64,000 nucleotides of DNA, taken from NCBI GenBank assembly GCA_034231615.1, contig CM067309.1:39029627-39093626 (forward strand), written 5' to 3'. Of this stretch, positions 32,380 through 43,492 are shown piece by piece. The first letter of the stretch is position 1; every line of letters starts with the position of its first letter. Source of the DNA: Meghimatium bilineatum. Lineage: Eukaryota > Mollusca > Gastropoda > Stylommatophora > Philomycidae. The notes beneath the pieces are model-generated. The model was not told the DNA's origin. It made no database searches and saw only the letters and a program-made list of their open reading frames with translations. The position numbers and the translations under genes are program-made.

Positions 32380-33490
32380 CTATGTTCTCTATAGGAGATA
32401 TCCGTCTGTAACATTTGTATTCAAAGACCTGTATTCATCTCTTCCCATGTCTGCAGTGAATGTCCAACTCTCACAGCACAATAGATAGCACTAGCTTTAT
32501 AACTAGTTACAAAGTTTGATTTCCACTCTAATACTGATGTTTCTATTCCAAATTAAGTTTAAGCATTTAAAGCTATCTCCGACATTATCTTGAATTCTAT
32601 TTTGCATTTATTTTCCTATTATCCCACTGAAATATTTGCAACAAGTAATATGAAGATAGCATACTATTTTGCTAGTAACTGCCAACAGTGGAAGAAAAGA
32701 CGACAACAAAATCCTGAATTGGCATCAAGGAATGATGGTGTGGACATAATTTTTCAACACTGGTCCAAATGGCTGAGATTTGGAAAGTTTTTTGTACAGA
32801 TGTCTCCGGTGTGGCACCCCTATGACCTTGAAGCATTATGAGTCATGCCAAAAATAGATGCGCTAGGCCGGAAGGTGTAAAATAACACATCATACAAACT
32901 TTTGTGTTACTTAACAGAGTGAATGCAGAAAATGAATCATAATTTTGAGTATGTTCTGTATTCGTTCTCAAACTCCAGCTGGATGTGAGATCCCTGGGCA
33001 TTATCGCTTGATAAGTTATATTTACCTGCCATGAGTGGTGCTCGATAGATTTCATAACACTATTTTTGTATGGTGTAAGTACATGATGAAAGAACAATGA
33101 AGTCAATTCTCTACGGCGTAAGAATTCATATTCATTCTGGCTATCTATATCAACGCTGGCTCAAGTCTGTGCTGAAAGTGTTACTTTCATTTTTGTGCCT
33201 GATCTAGGTATGTCAGATTTGCCAGTGTAGCTTGTAGCTCTATGGACTGCTGATATTTTGAACGCAAAGTTCACCAGTTGAGAGATGCAGAATGTTTCTT
33301 GTCTTTGGCCAGGATACAATATTTGAGACACAAGAGTTGCCAGAAACAAGCAGAATATATGAACACAGACCAGTCAATTGCCGCATTCCAAAGGACATTG
33401 GAGCGCCTATTGATGTGTCTAGATGTGTCATGATAACCATTACCTAGGCAACTGTAGAGGTTTGAATTATTTTCTTTTTCCTGCAGAGTT
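32380..33490. other. Downstream of KIF22, no gene seen
   Basis: Short frames only. Scattered SINE words (32845-32880, 32940-32965) are visible but no full element. Confidence 0.4.
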
Positions 33491-33496
33491 TCGCCT

Positions 33497-33700
33497 GATT
33501 TGTTCAAACTCCCACTGATTGGCAGCATTAGTCTGGATTGCATAGTGTCATGGGTTACACCTTTGTTGCAAATGCACATTTCAACCTGACACATATTAAG
33601 TGTGGCTTCTGGGTCCCTTTGACCCTATATGAGATAGCCAACTCCACCCCATAACCTCCTTAGTCACCTTTTATGACATGCATGGACGGTAAACAGCTAT
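33497..33700 (-). mobile_element. SINE-A copy, diverged
   Basis: cataacctccttagtcacct and gacatgcatggacggtaaac mark the 5' part of a reverse SINE-A. Confidence 0.65.
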
Positions 33701-34103
33701 TTTAACCTCCTCATTATCCTCGGAGTCTTGTCATTGTGTATATGTTTCAACCAAATTCACAATTTAATACTTTACAAGATCCTAGACTCTTTGTTGGTCC
33801 AGAACGATATACCAAACTATAAGCCCATAACCTATCAGGGTTGCATTGGGTGCGTCACAGCAAAGTCTTCCACATATTTTCATCTGCATGGATGCAGACT
33901 TATGTATCCAGTCATAGAGGTTGTCTGTCTGTGAGTTCTGCTGCTTCCGCCATTCAACAGTTCCCTGTAGTACAATGTTTCAGTGGTGGGGGGGGGGGGA
34001 AGGTTTAACTGGTTGGAAGAAACTTTTGATTCCACTTTAATCGCTGATACGCAGCCAAGAACGAATCAGACCTCCCCATAGCAATTTAATGAAATAATAA
34101 TCT

Positions 34104-34248
34104 TTTTCTGCGTTCATTCTCAAACTCCCACAGGATCTCTCTTGTAGCATGGCAATGGTTAGATTTCCGGCAGAATTTCTAGAAAATGGACATACGTTGT
34201 CACTATTTTATTTGCGCAATGCGGTACCGGCATGTCAGTCTTTGGCAG
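34104..34248 (-). mobile_element. SINE-B copy, diverged
   Basis: Reverse copy from tgcgttcattctcaaactcc to tcagtctttggcag, with internal losses. Confidence 0.65.
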
Positions 34249-34485
34249 GGATGACATAGGCATTCCTTCAACACCTTGTACGACATATAATTGTATATTA
34301 TGTGCAGTGAAATCAATTGTACATTTCTTCATTGTCTTGTGCTGTATATAGCCAATTTATTACATCAGTCCAGACCAAGTTGTTATAGTTAGCTTTGACT
34401 GTACCTTTCTTTAGTCTCTGTACAGATAGCTAGTAACAGCTCAATATTATTGATGTGTGTATCTTTTGTTCATGTTTCAATGCTC

Positions 34486-34491
34486 AATAAA
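34486..34491 (+). terminator. Candidate KIF22 poly(A) signal
   Basis: AATAAA about 3 kb past the stop. I saw no obvious earlier AATAAA, but this is inference only. Confidence 0.3.
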
Positions 34492-34539
34492 ATTAAATAT
34501 TTCATTACCTAGTCTCCCATTTATATTCAAAAACTTATA

Positions 34540-34605
34540 TGGTTTTAATAGCTTGAATGTTCAAATGTGTTTACGGTTTTAATAGCTTGAATGTTCAAAT
34601 TTGTT
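34540..34605. repeat. Two-copy tandem repeat, about 34 bp
   Basis: ggttttaatagcttgaatgt recurs twice, downstream of the AATAAA. Confidence 0.75.
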
Positions 34606-34747
34606 TAACACTTTACTAACCAGCAATCCAGATAATACTTATCTCCCATTATCACGGATGTTCGCCAATTTATTTAAGATATCAACAGTTCCGTCCTTAA
34701 AATTCAATACAATAGGACTAACAACATAGAGCTTTTACATATTCTGT

Positions 34748-34867
34748 CATGCCGAAATCGGATGTGCTAGGCCTACAAGGCGCATAACGGTAGCACAGCG
34801 TAATCACGCTCCCGGCGGAAATCGCACGGATATCCGTGATGGTTACAATGGAGCGAACGAAAAACAA
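34748..34867 (+). mobile_element. SINE-E, 5'-truncated short copy, with 11-bp target-site duplication
   Basis: Begins near aaatcggatgtgctaggcct and ends gaacgaaaaacaaa. It is flanked by acatattctgt at 34737-34747 and 34868-34878. It is the 3' end of the 1.2-kb element at 47.7-48.95 kb. Confidence 0.88.
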
Positions 34868-35034
34868 ACATATTCTGTGTTGTAATGTTTGTTTCTTAAT
34901 GAATTAGAAGTTCTTGTTATATATTAAGAGCTAAATTGAATTCATGGTGATCCTAGGCTTAGATTGACATTACTTTCTATGTATCGCAATTCAAATTACT
35001 GATCAACTTTTAAATTACTGAAACTTAAATGAAG

Positions 35035-35270
35035 GGTGGCTTCTAAATACCATCATAAGAAGGAAGCTACAGTATTTTGGACACTTTAAGCGACATGATG
35101 GTATCAAACGGCTGATTCTGGAGGGCAGAGTGCCAGACTAGAAGAGGAAGACCAGAATATGATGAACCAGCTGCATCAAATGTATGCACGTCTCTGACCA
35201 ATGCAGGCCTGCTTGAGTATCCACGATGAAGACAACATTCTGGAAAGACACAACCATTCCTCCAGTCAAC
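35035..35270 (+). mobile_element. LINE family H C-terminal fragment
   Basis: It encodes RKLQYFGHFKRHDGIKRLIL then EGRVPD. Compare KRKLHLFGNLKRHN and MEGRVLGKRR at 59.8 kb. Confidence 0.75.
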
Positions 35271-35589
35271 CCAGCTGTAAATTCGTACCTGGCGCATGAG
35301 TTAAGACAGCAAGGAAGGGAACTTGCCACTTCACCTGATAGTTACTGTGGCTTAGTACATGCAGATTTATTTTCATACCTGACGCTAAGTTGCTGCCATG
35401 GTACCTACTTTTACTTTTTTTTAAAATTTGAATCGTATCCCCAGTACAGTGTGAATATAATCAGCTTTTGAAGTGCCTAGGTTTTACATTGATGGCCAGA
35501 AGTACACGCAACATACTGGCTGGCCTACTCACGATATGGCGAAGGACGTTCAGTAGAAGCGCTAAAAACCCTGAACTTATTAGTCACCA

Positions 35590-35690
35590 CCATCGGTACA
35601 AATAAATGGTGACAATGCAAATCCATTATCTAGACTACATCCTGCTGGAAATCTAGCGGAACCATCCAGTAGCAGTTTTGAGAACAAAAC
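35590..35690 (+). mobile_element. SINE-B partial copy
   Basis: ctagactacatcctgctgga and cagttttgagaacaaaac. Confidence 0.65.
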
Positions 35691-35775
35691 ATTTTTTTTT
35701 AAACGAGAACCAGACATTTTTTTTAAAAAGACCAACAAAAAAAGTGACATGGCAGTTCTATGAAACATTTTCCAG

Positions 35776-35781
35776 TTTATT
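35776..35781 (-). terminator. Candidate CHCHD2 poly(A) signal
   Basis: Minus-strand AATAAA about 630 bp after the CHCHD2 stop. Position only; no other support. Confidence 0.3.
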
Positions 35782-36406
35782 CAGATGTGAAAAAACAGTG
35801 CCCTCCATCAATTATTATATTTCATAATCAAATTTGTTCGGCTCCTGAGAATCTGGCTCGAGTAACCTGCTTCGTGTACTGAACTGGTAAAGAGATATTT
35901 TGATATGCGAAACATGTCTGATCATGCACAGCAAATACTGGATGTTCGAAACCTGCATCTCCATGTCTGGAACTGACAAAAGAAGGAACCATACTGTGGT
36001 TTCCTCCATTGCTGAAACATTACTTCATGGCTAGAACTAATGACATCCATGTCTAAAACTAACAGGACACAAACCACATGTAAGGTCACTCAAAAATAGT
36101 CCTAGAATAATTACTTAACACCATGTGACATAACACAGTACATAACACAAACAATATTACTTCAGAACATTCCTACACCTACTTTACAGAAACAAAAATT
36201 TGTTTATCACAAACACTACCAAATCATTTTCTTTGTTTTTTTAAAAATAAATTCTAATTAAATAAATTCCTGTTAAACAAAACTAGTTCTAAATAAACTC
36301 CACATGCAATTTCTGCATTAGTTGAGCTGCTGCAATCTCCCCCGATGATACATTCCTGACTTTGGCCCGAGCATACACAGTCGCTTCCATCTTCTGCATT
36401 TTATCA

Positions 36407-36417
36407 TCACTGGAGAC
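36407..36417 (-). CDS. CHCHD2: CHCHD2 coding exon 4 (11 nt: last three codons and stop)
   Basis: After acceptor tcttcag, GTCTCCAGTGA completes Gly and adds Leu-Gln-stop, like human ...NGLA. The rest of the exon is 3' UTR. Confidence 0.9.
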
Positions 36418-39400
36418 CTGAAGATGATAGAGATTATTTTAGATTTTATCTCATCAATGTTAGGTGGAGTGTATGGTACAATATTAACTCTTTGATCCCT
36501 GTATCCAGGATATAAAACACTTGAGAACTCTTTCTAGTAGGTTGTAATCCAGAGAACATCTTGCTAGTAAGATTGCAGTCCAGATAACATCTTGCTAGTA
36601 AGATTGCAGTCCAGAGAACATCTTGCTAGTAAGATTGCAGTCCAGAGAACATCTTGCTAGTAAGATCGCAGTCCAGAGAATATAATGCATGACATGATTT
36701 ATAGCGTGTCTGTATGTTTTCGGCCTGACACATCCAACTTCAGCTAGTCTATCAAAGGATAGTGTAACCTAATGTGAAATTGTGCTTGTTTCAGAATACT
36801 AATGAAATCAAATTATCAAGACCTGCCCATGTGTTATGGGCCCGAAAGAGGAGCAACGAATAGCAACACTGTTTATCATCCCATGCATGTAATAAAAGGC
36901 GACATTATGAGGTGGAGTTGGCTGTGCCATCCAATATGAGATCAAAGTGACCTAAAAGTAATGATGAAGTCAGATGTGTTAGACTTAAAGGTGCTGATAT
37001 CGCAGCCAAGCTGTAAACCATGGCACAATGCATTCCGGACTACATTCTGCTAATTTTCAAGCGTTTGAGAACGAACGCAGAAGAAGAAATCACGATTGCA
37101 TTCCTTCAAAGTCTCATTGAAACCAACACACTTACTTATCCGATCCCAAGAGTTATCAGCTTTCACTCTTTCTACCATGTGCTATTCTTCTTTGACCGTG
37201 TTGTGTCTGTATAATGGGCGTTAATGATGATGGGATTTGGGGGGTGATCTTGTGTCAGCAGACTAGGTGTGAGGGAATGGAGAGTGATGAAGCATGTCTC
37301 AGATCCACTACCCATAGATTGAAGTCTAGAAAGAGCCACATCAAAGCTCTATCGTACCAGTTGAAAAATGGTGTTCCTCATCCCAGGCCCTACTTTGTTG
37401 GAGCATACCCATGGATTAGGAAGCAAGTTACAGTAAAATAAACCCCAACATGAAAGTGTCTAAACCAACAAACAACTTAAATGTCTTTTTTTTTTTCACA
37501 CACAACTACATCCACTCAAGAAATCCAAGTTTACATCAACTCAACAAATCCAAGTTTACATTCCTTCAAAGCATCATTGAGACCAATAGACAAGCTAAAG
37601 TATACGTTTGTATACACACAAGACTATATCAACTCACCAAATCACAAAGTGTATATCAACTCACCAAATCGAAGTTTACATTCCTTCAAAGCCTCATTGA
37701 AACCAGCACATAGGGTAATATCTGTTTGGGTCTGTGTACAATCCAAAAACTGCTGTAGCTGATTCTGACATGGGTTGGTGCCGAGATCATATCGTTGCTG
37801 TACAGGTACCGGTGCAGCGGCTGGGCTCATGCTTTGGGCTGGCGCTGCTGCTGGGGCAGCCTCCTGACTATGTCCCCCACCAGTTCCAGTCAGAGCAGCA
37901 CCTATTGTGTGACCCTAAACAGACAAAACATGGACTTCAGAAATAGACAACTCAAATTTTCTTCTACTTTTTCACCCAGACTCAGGGGAATGTTTACAAA
38001 ACTAAGTTCTGTATTTGTCTACCAATTTACGTCATAATGATCTACTTTTACGTTTGTTCTCAAATTCCCGCCTGTTATTAGGATTGAATGAACGGGGGAC
38101 TGCAATAACAAGGCATATCACATAGATATCCCCAAAAAAATTTAATGATAATTTCTGTTAAAGTAGTTTAACAATGTAGACTTATTCTTTGTTGTAGGAT
38201 CTCTGTACTTACTGATCCGATCCTCTGGGTTGTAGGATCTCTGTACTTACTGATCCGATCCTCTGGGTTGCAGGATTTCTGCACTTACTGATCCAATCCT
38301 CTGGGTTGTAGGATTTCTGCACTTAACTGATCTGATCCTCTGGGTTGTAGGATCTCTGCACTTACTGATCTGATCCTCTGGGTTGTAAGATCTCTGTACT
38401 TACTGATCTGATCCTCTGGGTTGTAAGATCTCTGTACTTACTGATCTGATCCTCTGGGTTGTAAGATCTCTGTACTTACTGATCTGATCCTCTGGGTTGC
38501 AAGCTCTAACTTATTTTTTCTGTGTGCCAAGTGGTGATAGGTGTATTGTGTCAGCTTCAGCTGTGTTGTATCTATAAATAGGGTGTTAGTAATGGAAAGG
38601 TTAGGTGGTAGTAGTTCTGTTCTGTTCTCATGAATTTTAAGGAGGGATGATAAAAGCAGAATATAAGAAAAGTGGAAGCAGATGCACCCAACTGCAGAAC
38701 CAAATGACTCCTACCATCAAATGTCACGTAAGGAACAAACCATCATCTTCAGACTACGAACTGGCCACAACAGACCGAGGAAATCACATGTTCCGAAAGC
38801 TGGAGATTGGCGAGACAGACCTGTGGACTGAGCCCAGAAACTGCAGAACACATTCATCATGCATGTCAACTCTACCAAGAAGAAAGGGAGAAAATATGGC
38901 CTACTGAGACGGCACTACTTCCAGACTTGAGGGGTTCCATTGATGACCTGAAGCGAATTTCATTGAAGCTATTGGCGATATAACCGGATATCTGACTGAA
39001 GAACAAAGAAGAAATTGCAAGGCGAACAGGTGCCAGCTGAACGGACCTGACTCCAATCCGGACTAATGCCCTGACTTTTTCTTGTAAGTTCAGGAAGGTT
39101 GCTATGATTATTCTAATGTCTTCAGTGAAATCCCTTTATGTCACATACAAGGTACATTTATACAAAAACTTCCTATTTATCAACACTTCTAATAATCCCA
39201 AATTAGTTAACCCTGATCACAACCAAGATTATTTAGTTAACAGATTATTACTTACTACTGCTGATCCTACAGCTACACCAGCTGCTGTTGTTGCCATCTG
39301 AGCAAACAGACCTGGCTGCTTAGGCTGTGCCATCATCGGCGCAGGTGCTGAATGGGGCACTGGTGCTGGAACTGGAGGTGGGTGGTAAGATCTGGCAGGG

Positions 39401-41734
39401 GCTGGCTGTGGTGCCCTGTAGGTAGCACATAAAAAAATTGTGTGACATACAAAAGATAATATAAATACTCAAAGTGGCTAACAGTTCCAGTTCAACGCTG
39501 ATTTATCAGTCTTTTCATATATTTATTATGTTTTTTCTTTATGGGACGTTCCGATCTATAAACTCAGTCCCATTAATGACTATGGTTTACACGTGGGGTA
39601 TTCCCATAAGTGATCAGCCCTCTGTTCCAACAGCCATCAGACTCTGTGTTTCGAGTCTAATGCTGCCGAAACAAACGTCAACATCAGGGCACAACTCTGG
39701 CCCTTGCGACAGCAGGTTTCTTTGTTGTTCCACCCACCCACACCGTGCCCGTAACTTATGTCAGATCAATGTACTGATGTACCTATTGCTAGTGTATCGT
39801 CTTGCTCATGTCCTGGCATGAAAACAAAGTAGTGACAAGGGTAATCATTCTGATCAATCAATATGAAAACCTATTATTTAGTAAACCCCTACTTTTACAT
39901 TTAATTAAATTTTGGTGAAAGTAAAGAATAGTTCTCTGCTGTGCTATAAATAGCACAATGTTGACAATTTTAACTAACGTCATGGATTCCTGTGTAACAC
40001 CAATCAAAATAATGGCTGCCGTGACGTCACATCCGACAATCACTTGAGTTCAAATCTAGACACAGACGAACTTATGCATAATCTGTTTGTTTTCCAATTT
40101 ACACATTTTTTACAATTTCCTATTATTTGTGGTGAGCGATCAGTATTTCTGCCCGCTATACACGGAGCGAGGTGCGCGCACACATTAGAAATATTATTTC
40201 GAATCTTAACCTTACTCTAAGTACTTACCCGTAAGCTTGCCAAATCACACAACAAAGGTCAGGTAACACCTCGACACTAAAGCAAAGGCCACAGCGGAGA
40301 ACTATAATTTACTTCAGCCTAAATTTTAATAGCTCTAGAAATTAAATAACCCGGTATGCAATTTTTCATTATTGACATTACTGCCAGACTTACTTAGTGC
40401 AGTTTTCCATTTACTCAATTTTTATTAAAACTATAATAACACTATGTATTTCTGGAGGTCGCATGTGCCTACAGATTAGTAAGTAGGTACTTGGACATCT
40501 GGGATTAGCGTGTTTGGAAAAATGTGCCTAGGCTATAAATTTCTTGTGACTTTTAGTGATGTCATGTTTGAAACTAAATTTATTAAGTTCTTTAACCATT
40601 TTTCTTTTTATATACCCAGTATGTAACTTTTAAGGATGCAGGACGATGAAGAAAGCAGTTTTTTTTTTTTTAAACATTTGTTTTAATTATGCAAATTGGC
40701 CACCATTTTGAATATTTAGTTGTACATGCTTCTGATAATCACATAGAAGGTGGTACTGCTAGTAGAACATAATGGAAAATAATACTCACGTGTAAAACAG
40801 GTAATGAAGTCCTACTGAATGATGACTAAAACACTACACACTATCACTAACGGATGTAAATATGGTACATATAACAAAACAATACACAGAATATAATCAA
40901 CAGATAACAATGGTCAATACACAGGACAAAGTCGACGTTTCGGACCAATAGGCCTTTTTCAAGACACAGACACAAAATACAAACATAAAAAAACCACAAG
41001 TAAAAATGAATGCGTATCCGAGTGAAATGTGGTACTAAGATAGATACCGGAAGCATACGAACAGGAAGTACACTAAGACGATAATACAGGTGGAACGAGA
41101 GGAACAAAACGATGACGTAACAAAGTCCAATACAACCGAGAACTAAGCGAAAGATCAACAGATGCACCTTGTCTTTGCAAATACAAAAATACATAATTTC
41201 TGTGGTATTTTATTATGTTTAATAGATATTTAATTTATTTTCATTATAATTATGCAAATTAGCAACCATTTTGAATATCAATTAGTTCTGTGTCCATCTG
41301 AACATTCCAGAAATGTGAACAACATATGCGCCTTGTCTTCACGAACATAAAAATGGTTTGTGTATTGTATTAATTATAAATAATTAATATTATTGAAATT
41401 AACAAAGATAATTCAGAAATTATCAGCAGCTCAGGCGGAAAAGGTCTTTTAATTTTAATGTGTCCAAAATATTTTATTTCAGGAGTATTAAATATGTATT
41501 AATTATTGTATTGTACTATGTCAGGAGTACACGAGTGCACTGTACGTACAGTGAAGTACAGACGGCCTGAGACGGAGTACTCCAGTAGTAGTACATTCAC
41601 CAGAACTGAGCTGAGACATCCTTCAATTGAAGACTTCATCGGAATCAGATCTACATGAAAATGAATGGAATAAGATTTTAAAAGGAACGATATTCGTACC
41701 TGCTGACTCCAGCTGATCTTCCTCTACGGGGCAT
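36407..41734 (-). CDS. CHCHD2: CHCHD2 (MNRR1)-type mitochondrial protein, complete, 4 coding exons (overall span)
   Basis: Members of this family are twin CX9C proteins imported through the MIA40 pathway to the intermembrane space. They affect cristae/MICOS organisation and respiration and also act in the nucleus. Joined exons on the minus strand are 41734-41700, 39415-39256, 37914-37665 and 36417-36407. The sum is 456 nt, or 151 residues plus stop, the same length as human CHCHD2. The N-terminus MPRRGRSAGVSR is basic. A Pro/Ala-rich stretch follows, then a Gly/Ala-rich hydrophobic segment (about 49-79: [20 protein letters not shown]). The CHCH domain has Cys at 114, 124, 134 and 144, the exact spacing of human CHCHD2. 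All introns are GT-AG with matching phases. It converges on KIF22. CHCHD10 is the close paralog; invertebrates often have a single ancestor of both, so an orthology call of CHCHD2/10 is safest. Confidence 0.94.
36530..36685. repeat. 31-bp tandem repeat in CHCHD2 intron 3, apparently SINE-derived
   Basis: The unit catcttgctagtaagattgc plus agtccagagaa repeats about 4-5 times. It runs straight into SINE-type text (agagaatataatgcatgaca ... ggcctgacacatccaacttc). Confidence 0.85.
36822..37088 (+). mobile_element. SINE-A copy
   Basis: From ctgcccatgtgttatgggcc to cgaacgcagaagaagaa, forward. Confidence 0.8.
37101..37590 (-). repeat. Displaced copies of the CHCHD2 exon 3 end
   Basis: ttccttcaaag occurs at 37101, 37561 and, as the real exon, 37681. 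The 37561 copy extends through the donor region, but the GT is changed to TT. The 37101 copy sits next to a SINE-A tail. Confidence 0.88.
37665..37914 (-). CDS. CHCHD2: CHCHD2 coding exon 3 (CHCH domain)
   Basis: It encodes GHTIGAALTGTGGGHSQEAA, a Pro/Ala spacer, then PCQNQLQQFLDCTQTQTDIT and LCAGFNEALKECKLRF. Both CX9C motifs are intact. Acceptor ctgtttag, donor gtgagt. Confidence 0.96.
38195..38505. repeat. 38-bp minisatellite in CHCHD2 intron 2, about 8 copies
   Basis: The plus-strand unit is tgtaggatctctgtacttac plus tgatctgatcctctgggt. On the gene's own (minus) strand nearly every unit presents a consensus donor gtaagt. Confidence 0.93.
38690..39060 (+). mobile_element. LINE family N C-terminal remnant, antisense in CHCHD2 intron 2
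   Basis: Broken frames give NHMFRKLEIGETDLW, EKIWPTETALLPDL-like text and IDDLKRISL. It is homologous to the 0.4-, 13.8- and 21.5-kb copies. Confidence 0.65.
39256..39415 (-). CDS. CHCHD2: CHCHD2 coding exon 2 (Pro/Ala region and hydrophobic segment)
   Basis: It encodes [40 protein letters not shown] and VAVGSAV. The end matches human [20 protein letters not shown]. Acceptor ctacag, donor gtaagt. Confidence 0.95.
39590..39760. repeat. Interspersed repeat F, copy 1
   Basis: ctctgttccaacagccatca, caactctggcccttgcgaca and gtttctttgttgttcc also occur at 43315-43440. Confidence 0.7.
39860..40640. other. CHCHD2 intron 1, no gene seen
   Basis: AT-rich intronic sequence without recognisable exons. 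Confidence 0.5.
40680..41345 (-). mobile_element. Possible Penelope-like element remnant with flanking direct repeats
   Basis: Minus strand 40930-40962 reads aaaggcctattggtccgaaa then cgtcgac. This resembles the degenerate hammerhead core conserved in Penelope-like elements (CTGATGA ... GAAAC). The word aattatgcaaattggccacc flanks it at about 40686 and, diverged, at about 41250. Confidence 0.35.
41700..41734 (-). CDS. CHCHD2: CHCHD2 coding exon 1 (start)
   Basis: ATG at 41734-41732 on the minus strand gives MPRRGRSAGVS and a split Arg. Human starts MPRGSRSRTSR. Donor gtacga. No TATA box is obvious upstream. Confidence 0.92.
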
Positions 41735-42144
41735 TGTTGATATATTAGTGTTTTTGGAGATTTGTGTACAAGTTTCAGCTAGAAAAATGACTTATTTTGT
41801 CTGGTATGACCTTCGGATGGACTGACAAGCTGGTTAACTGATGCAAGTTCCGTTTTCTAGAACAGTCCTGACAATGTGATTTCTTCATGCAGGAGAGTGA
41901 CGAATTAAACGTCTCAGAATGTACAAGTCGCTGCCATCAACGTACAGTTCCAATTCGATTTTGTATTCTGAGTGCCAGAAATCAAATTTCTCTTACCCCC
42001 CCCCCTCCTCTCTAAAAACTTAAGTGTTATTTTACAAACCTCCCTCTTAGGCTAAATGGTATATACGACCCTGGTTCAGTTATGCACATTTAAGTATTTT
42101 CTTTTCTGCGAGTATGCTCATACTACGATGTGGTTTTCAAGAAA

Positions 42145-42470
42145 AATGATTATAATTCCATGGGCAACTATGAAAACTAATGTATGAGTTCTCAGAGATG
42201 GTAGAGTAAAACGACAAATTATAGAGAAAATTTAAAACAGGCAATCAAGATTTTTAGGGCATGTGATGAGAAAAGTAAAGCTTGAACATTTAGTAACGAC
42301 CGAAAAGATCAAGGGGGGGGGGAGAGACAGAGATAAATTTCTGGATGGGTTGTCACTGTAGCACAAAAAGGGGTCACCAACTGAACTTATTAACAATACA
42401 AGAGACAGAGAGTTGTGGAGAAGCATGATCGCCACACGGCATGGCATTTGATTGATTGATTCTCACACTC
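42145..42470 (+). mobile_element. LINE C-terminal fragment (family ending HGT/HGI)
   Basis: Broken frames end RELWRSMIATRHGI. A poly-G run (42306-42315) sits inside. Confidence 0.65.
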
Positions 42471-42769
42471 CTGATGTTTTCCTCCTAATGTTCGTCCAGA
42501 GATGTTTCTAATAAACAATTAGAAGACCGAATTAACGCCTTTGAGATGTAGATATAAAAGAATAGAGAGAATATCATGGAAAAATAAGAAAACAAACAAG
42601 AGGGTTTTAACAACACTTTGAATGAAGAAAGAATTATTGAATGAAATAAATATCAAACAAAATATATATTTTTGACATATTAAAAGACACCAAAGAGATA
42701 CAGCATTACGCTGACAGCAATACTATGCAGAAATTATATTCCGCGCTAAAAAAGAATGTATGGCCCTCA

Positions 42770-42915
42770 GTCTTCATGAATGTCTCCTCTTCTCAGCGCA
42801 GATAGAAAACATACCATCACTGGCAGGGAGGAAATTCTCAAACGCTGGGCTGAACATTTTGAAGAAATCAAAACAGTGGCTTCAAATTGGTTATGTCATC
42901 GTGAGACTACGTGAT
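42770..42915 (+). mobile_element. LINE pre-RT fragment
   Basis: One frame reads ITGREEILKRWAEHFEEI then KTVASN, the linker just before the RT core of many LINEs. Confidence 0.7.
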
Positions 42916-43004
42916 AAGCAGGATGTGAGAGTCACTAAATCCATGTGTGGCGCAGACTGCTGGACGGACATAAAATTCCGACCTAAAATGACCTAAAATG
43001 GACT

Positions 43005-43125
43005 GACATTGGAATTCCGCGATTTACAGTGTCGAATGCCTTAGTTAGATCGACAAATGTGGTGTAGAGACAAATGTTTGGTTCGCGTCACTTTTCTCGT
43101 AGTTGTCTGACAGTACATACCTTTT
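43005..43125 (-). mobile_element. LINE RT motif A fragment
   Basis: The minus strand contains broken frames of DL-TKAFDTVNRG type, matching the longer copy at 45.1 kb. Confidence 0.55.
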
Positions 43126-43314
43126 TAAAGACCTTACTTGAGGGTAACGTCGAAGGGAGGCAAGCAAGAGGTAAACAGATATACAAGTGAGAGAGTAAGA
43201 TCACGAGATGGACAGGTTACAGTCTAGCATAGTACACCATCAAGACAAGAGACAGGGGATGTTGGAGGTCTTGATTCTTGATTTTTTATTAGAAACTGGC
43301 CTCACAGCACGAGG

Positions 43315-43440
43315 GGCATTCCCATAAGTGCTCCGTCCTCTGTTCCAGCAGCCATCCGACTCGATGGTACAACTCTGGCCCTTGCGACAGGTTTCTTTGT
43401 TGTTCCGTCCACCCACGCCGTGCCCGTAGCTAGTTCAAGC
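43315..43440. repeat. Interspersed repeat F, copy 2
   Basis: Matches 39590-39760: ctctgttccagcagccatcc, tctggcccttgcgacaggtt. Confidence 0.7.
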
Positions 43441-43492
43441 ATAACGTCGGCCTGCCGGAACAACATGGTAACTGTTATCGAAAGTTACGACT

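Noticed and set aside
37642-37830. 62-codon frame ending CKLRFGELIYTL taken as the CHCHD2 C-terminus
   Set aside because: It reads through the exon 3 donor. Splicing at 37665 to the exon at 36417 gives FGLQ-stop, matching the family ending.
40847-41194. 115-codon minus-strand hydrophobic frame
   Set aside because: Low-complexity, lies in the repeat region with the hammerhead-like motif and inside CHCHD2 intron 1; no splice sites or family match.
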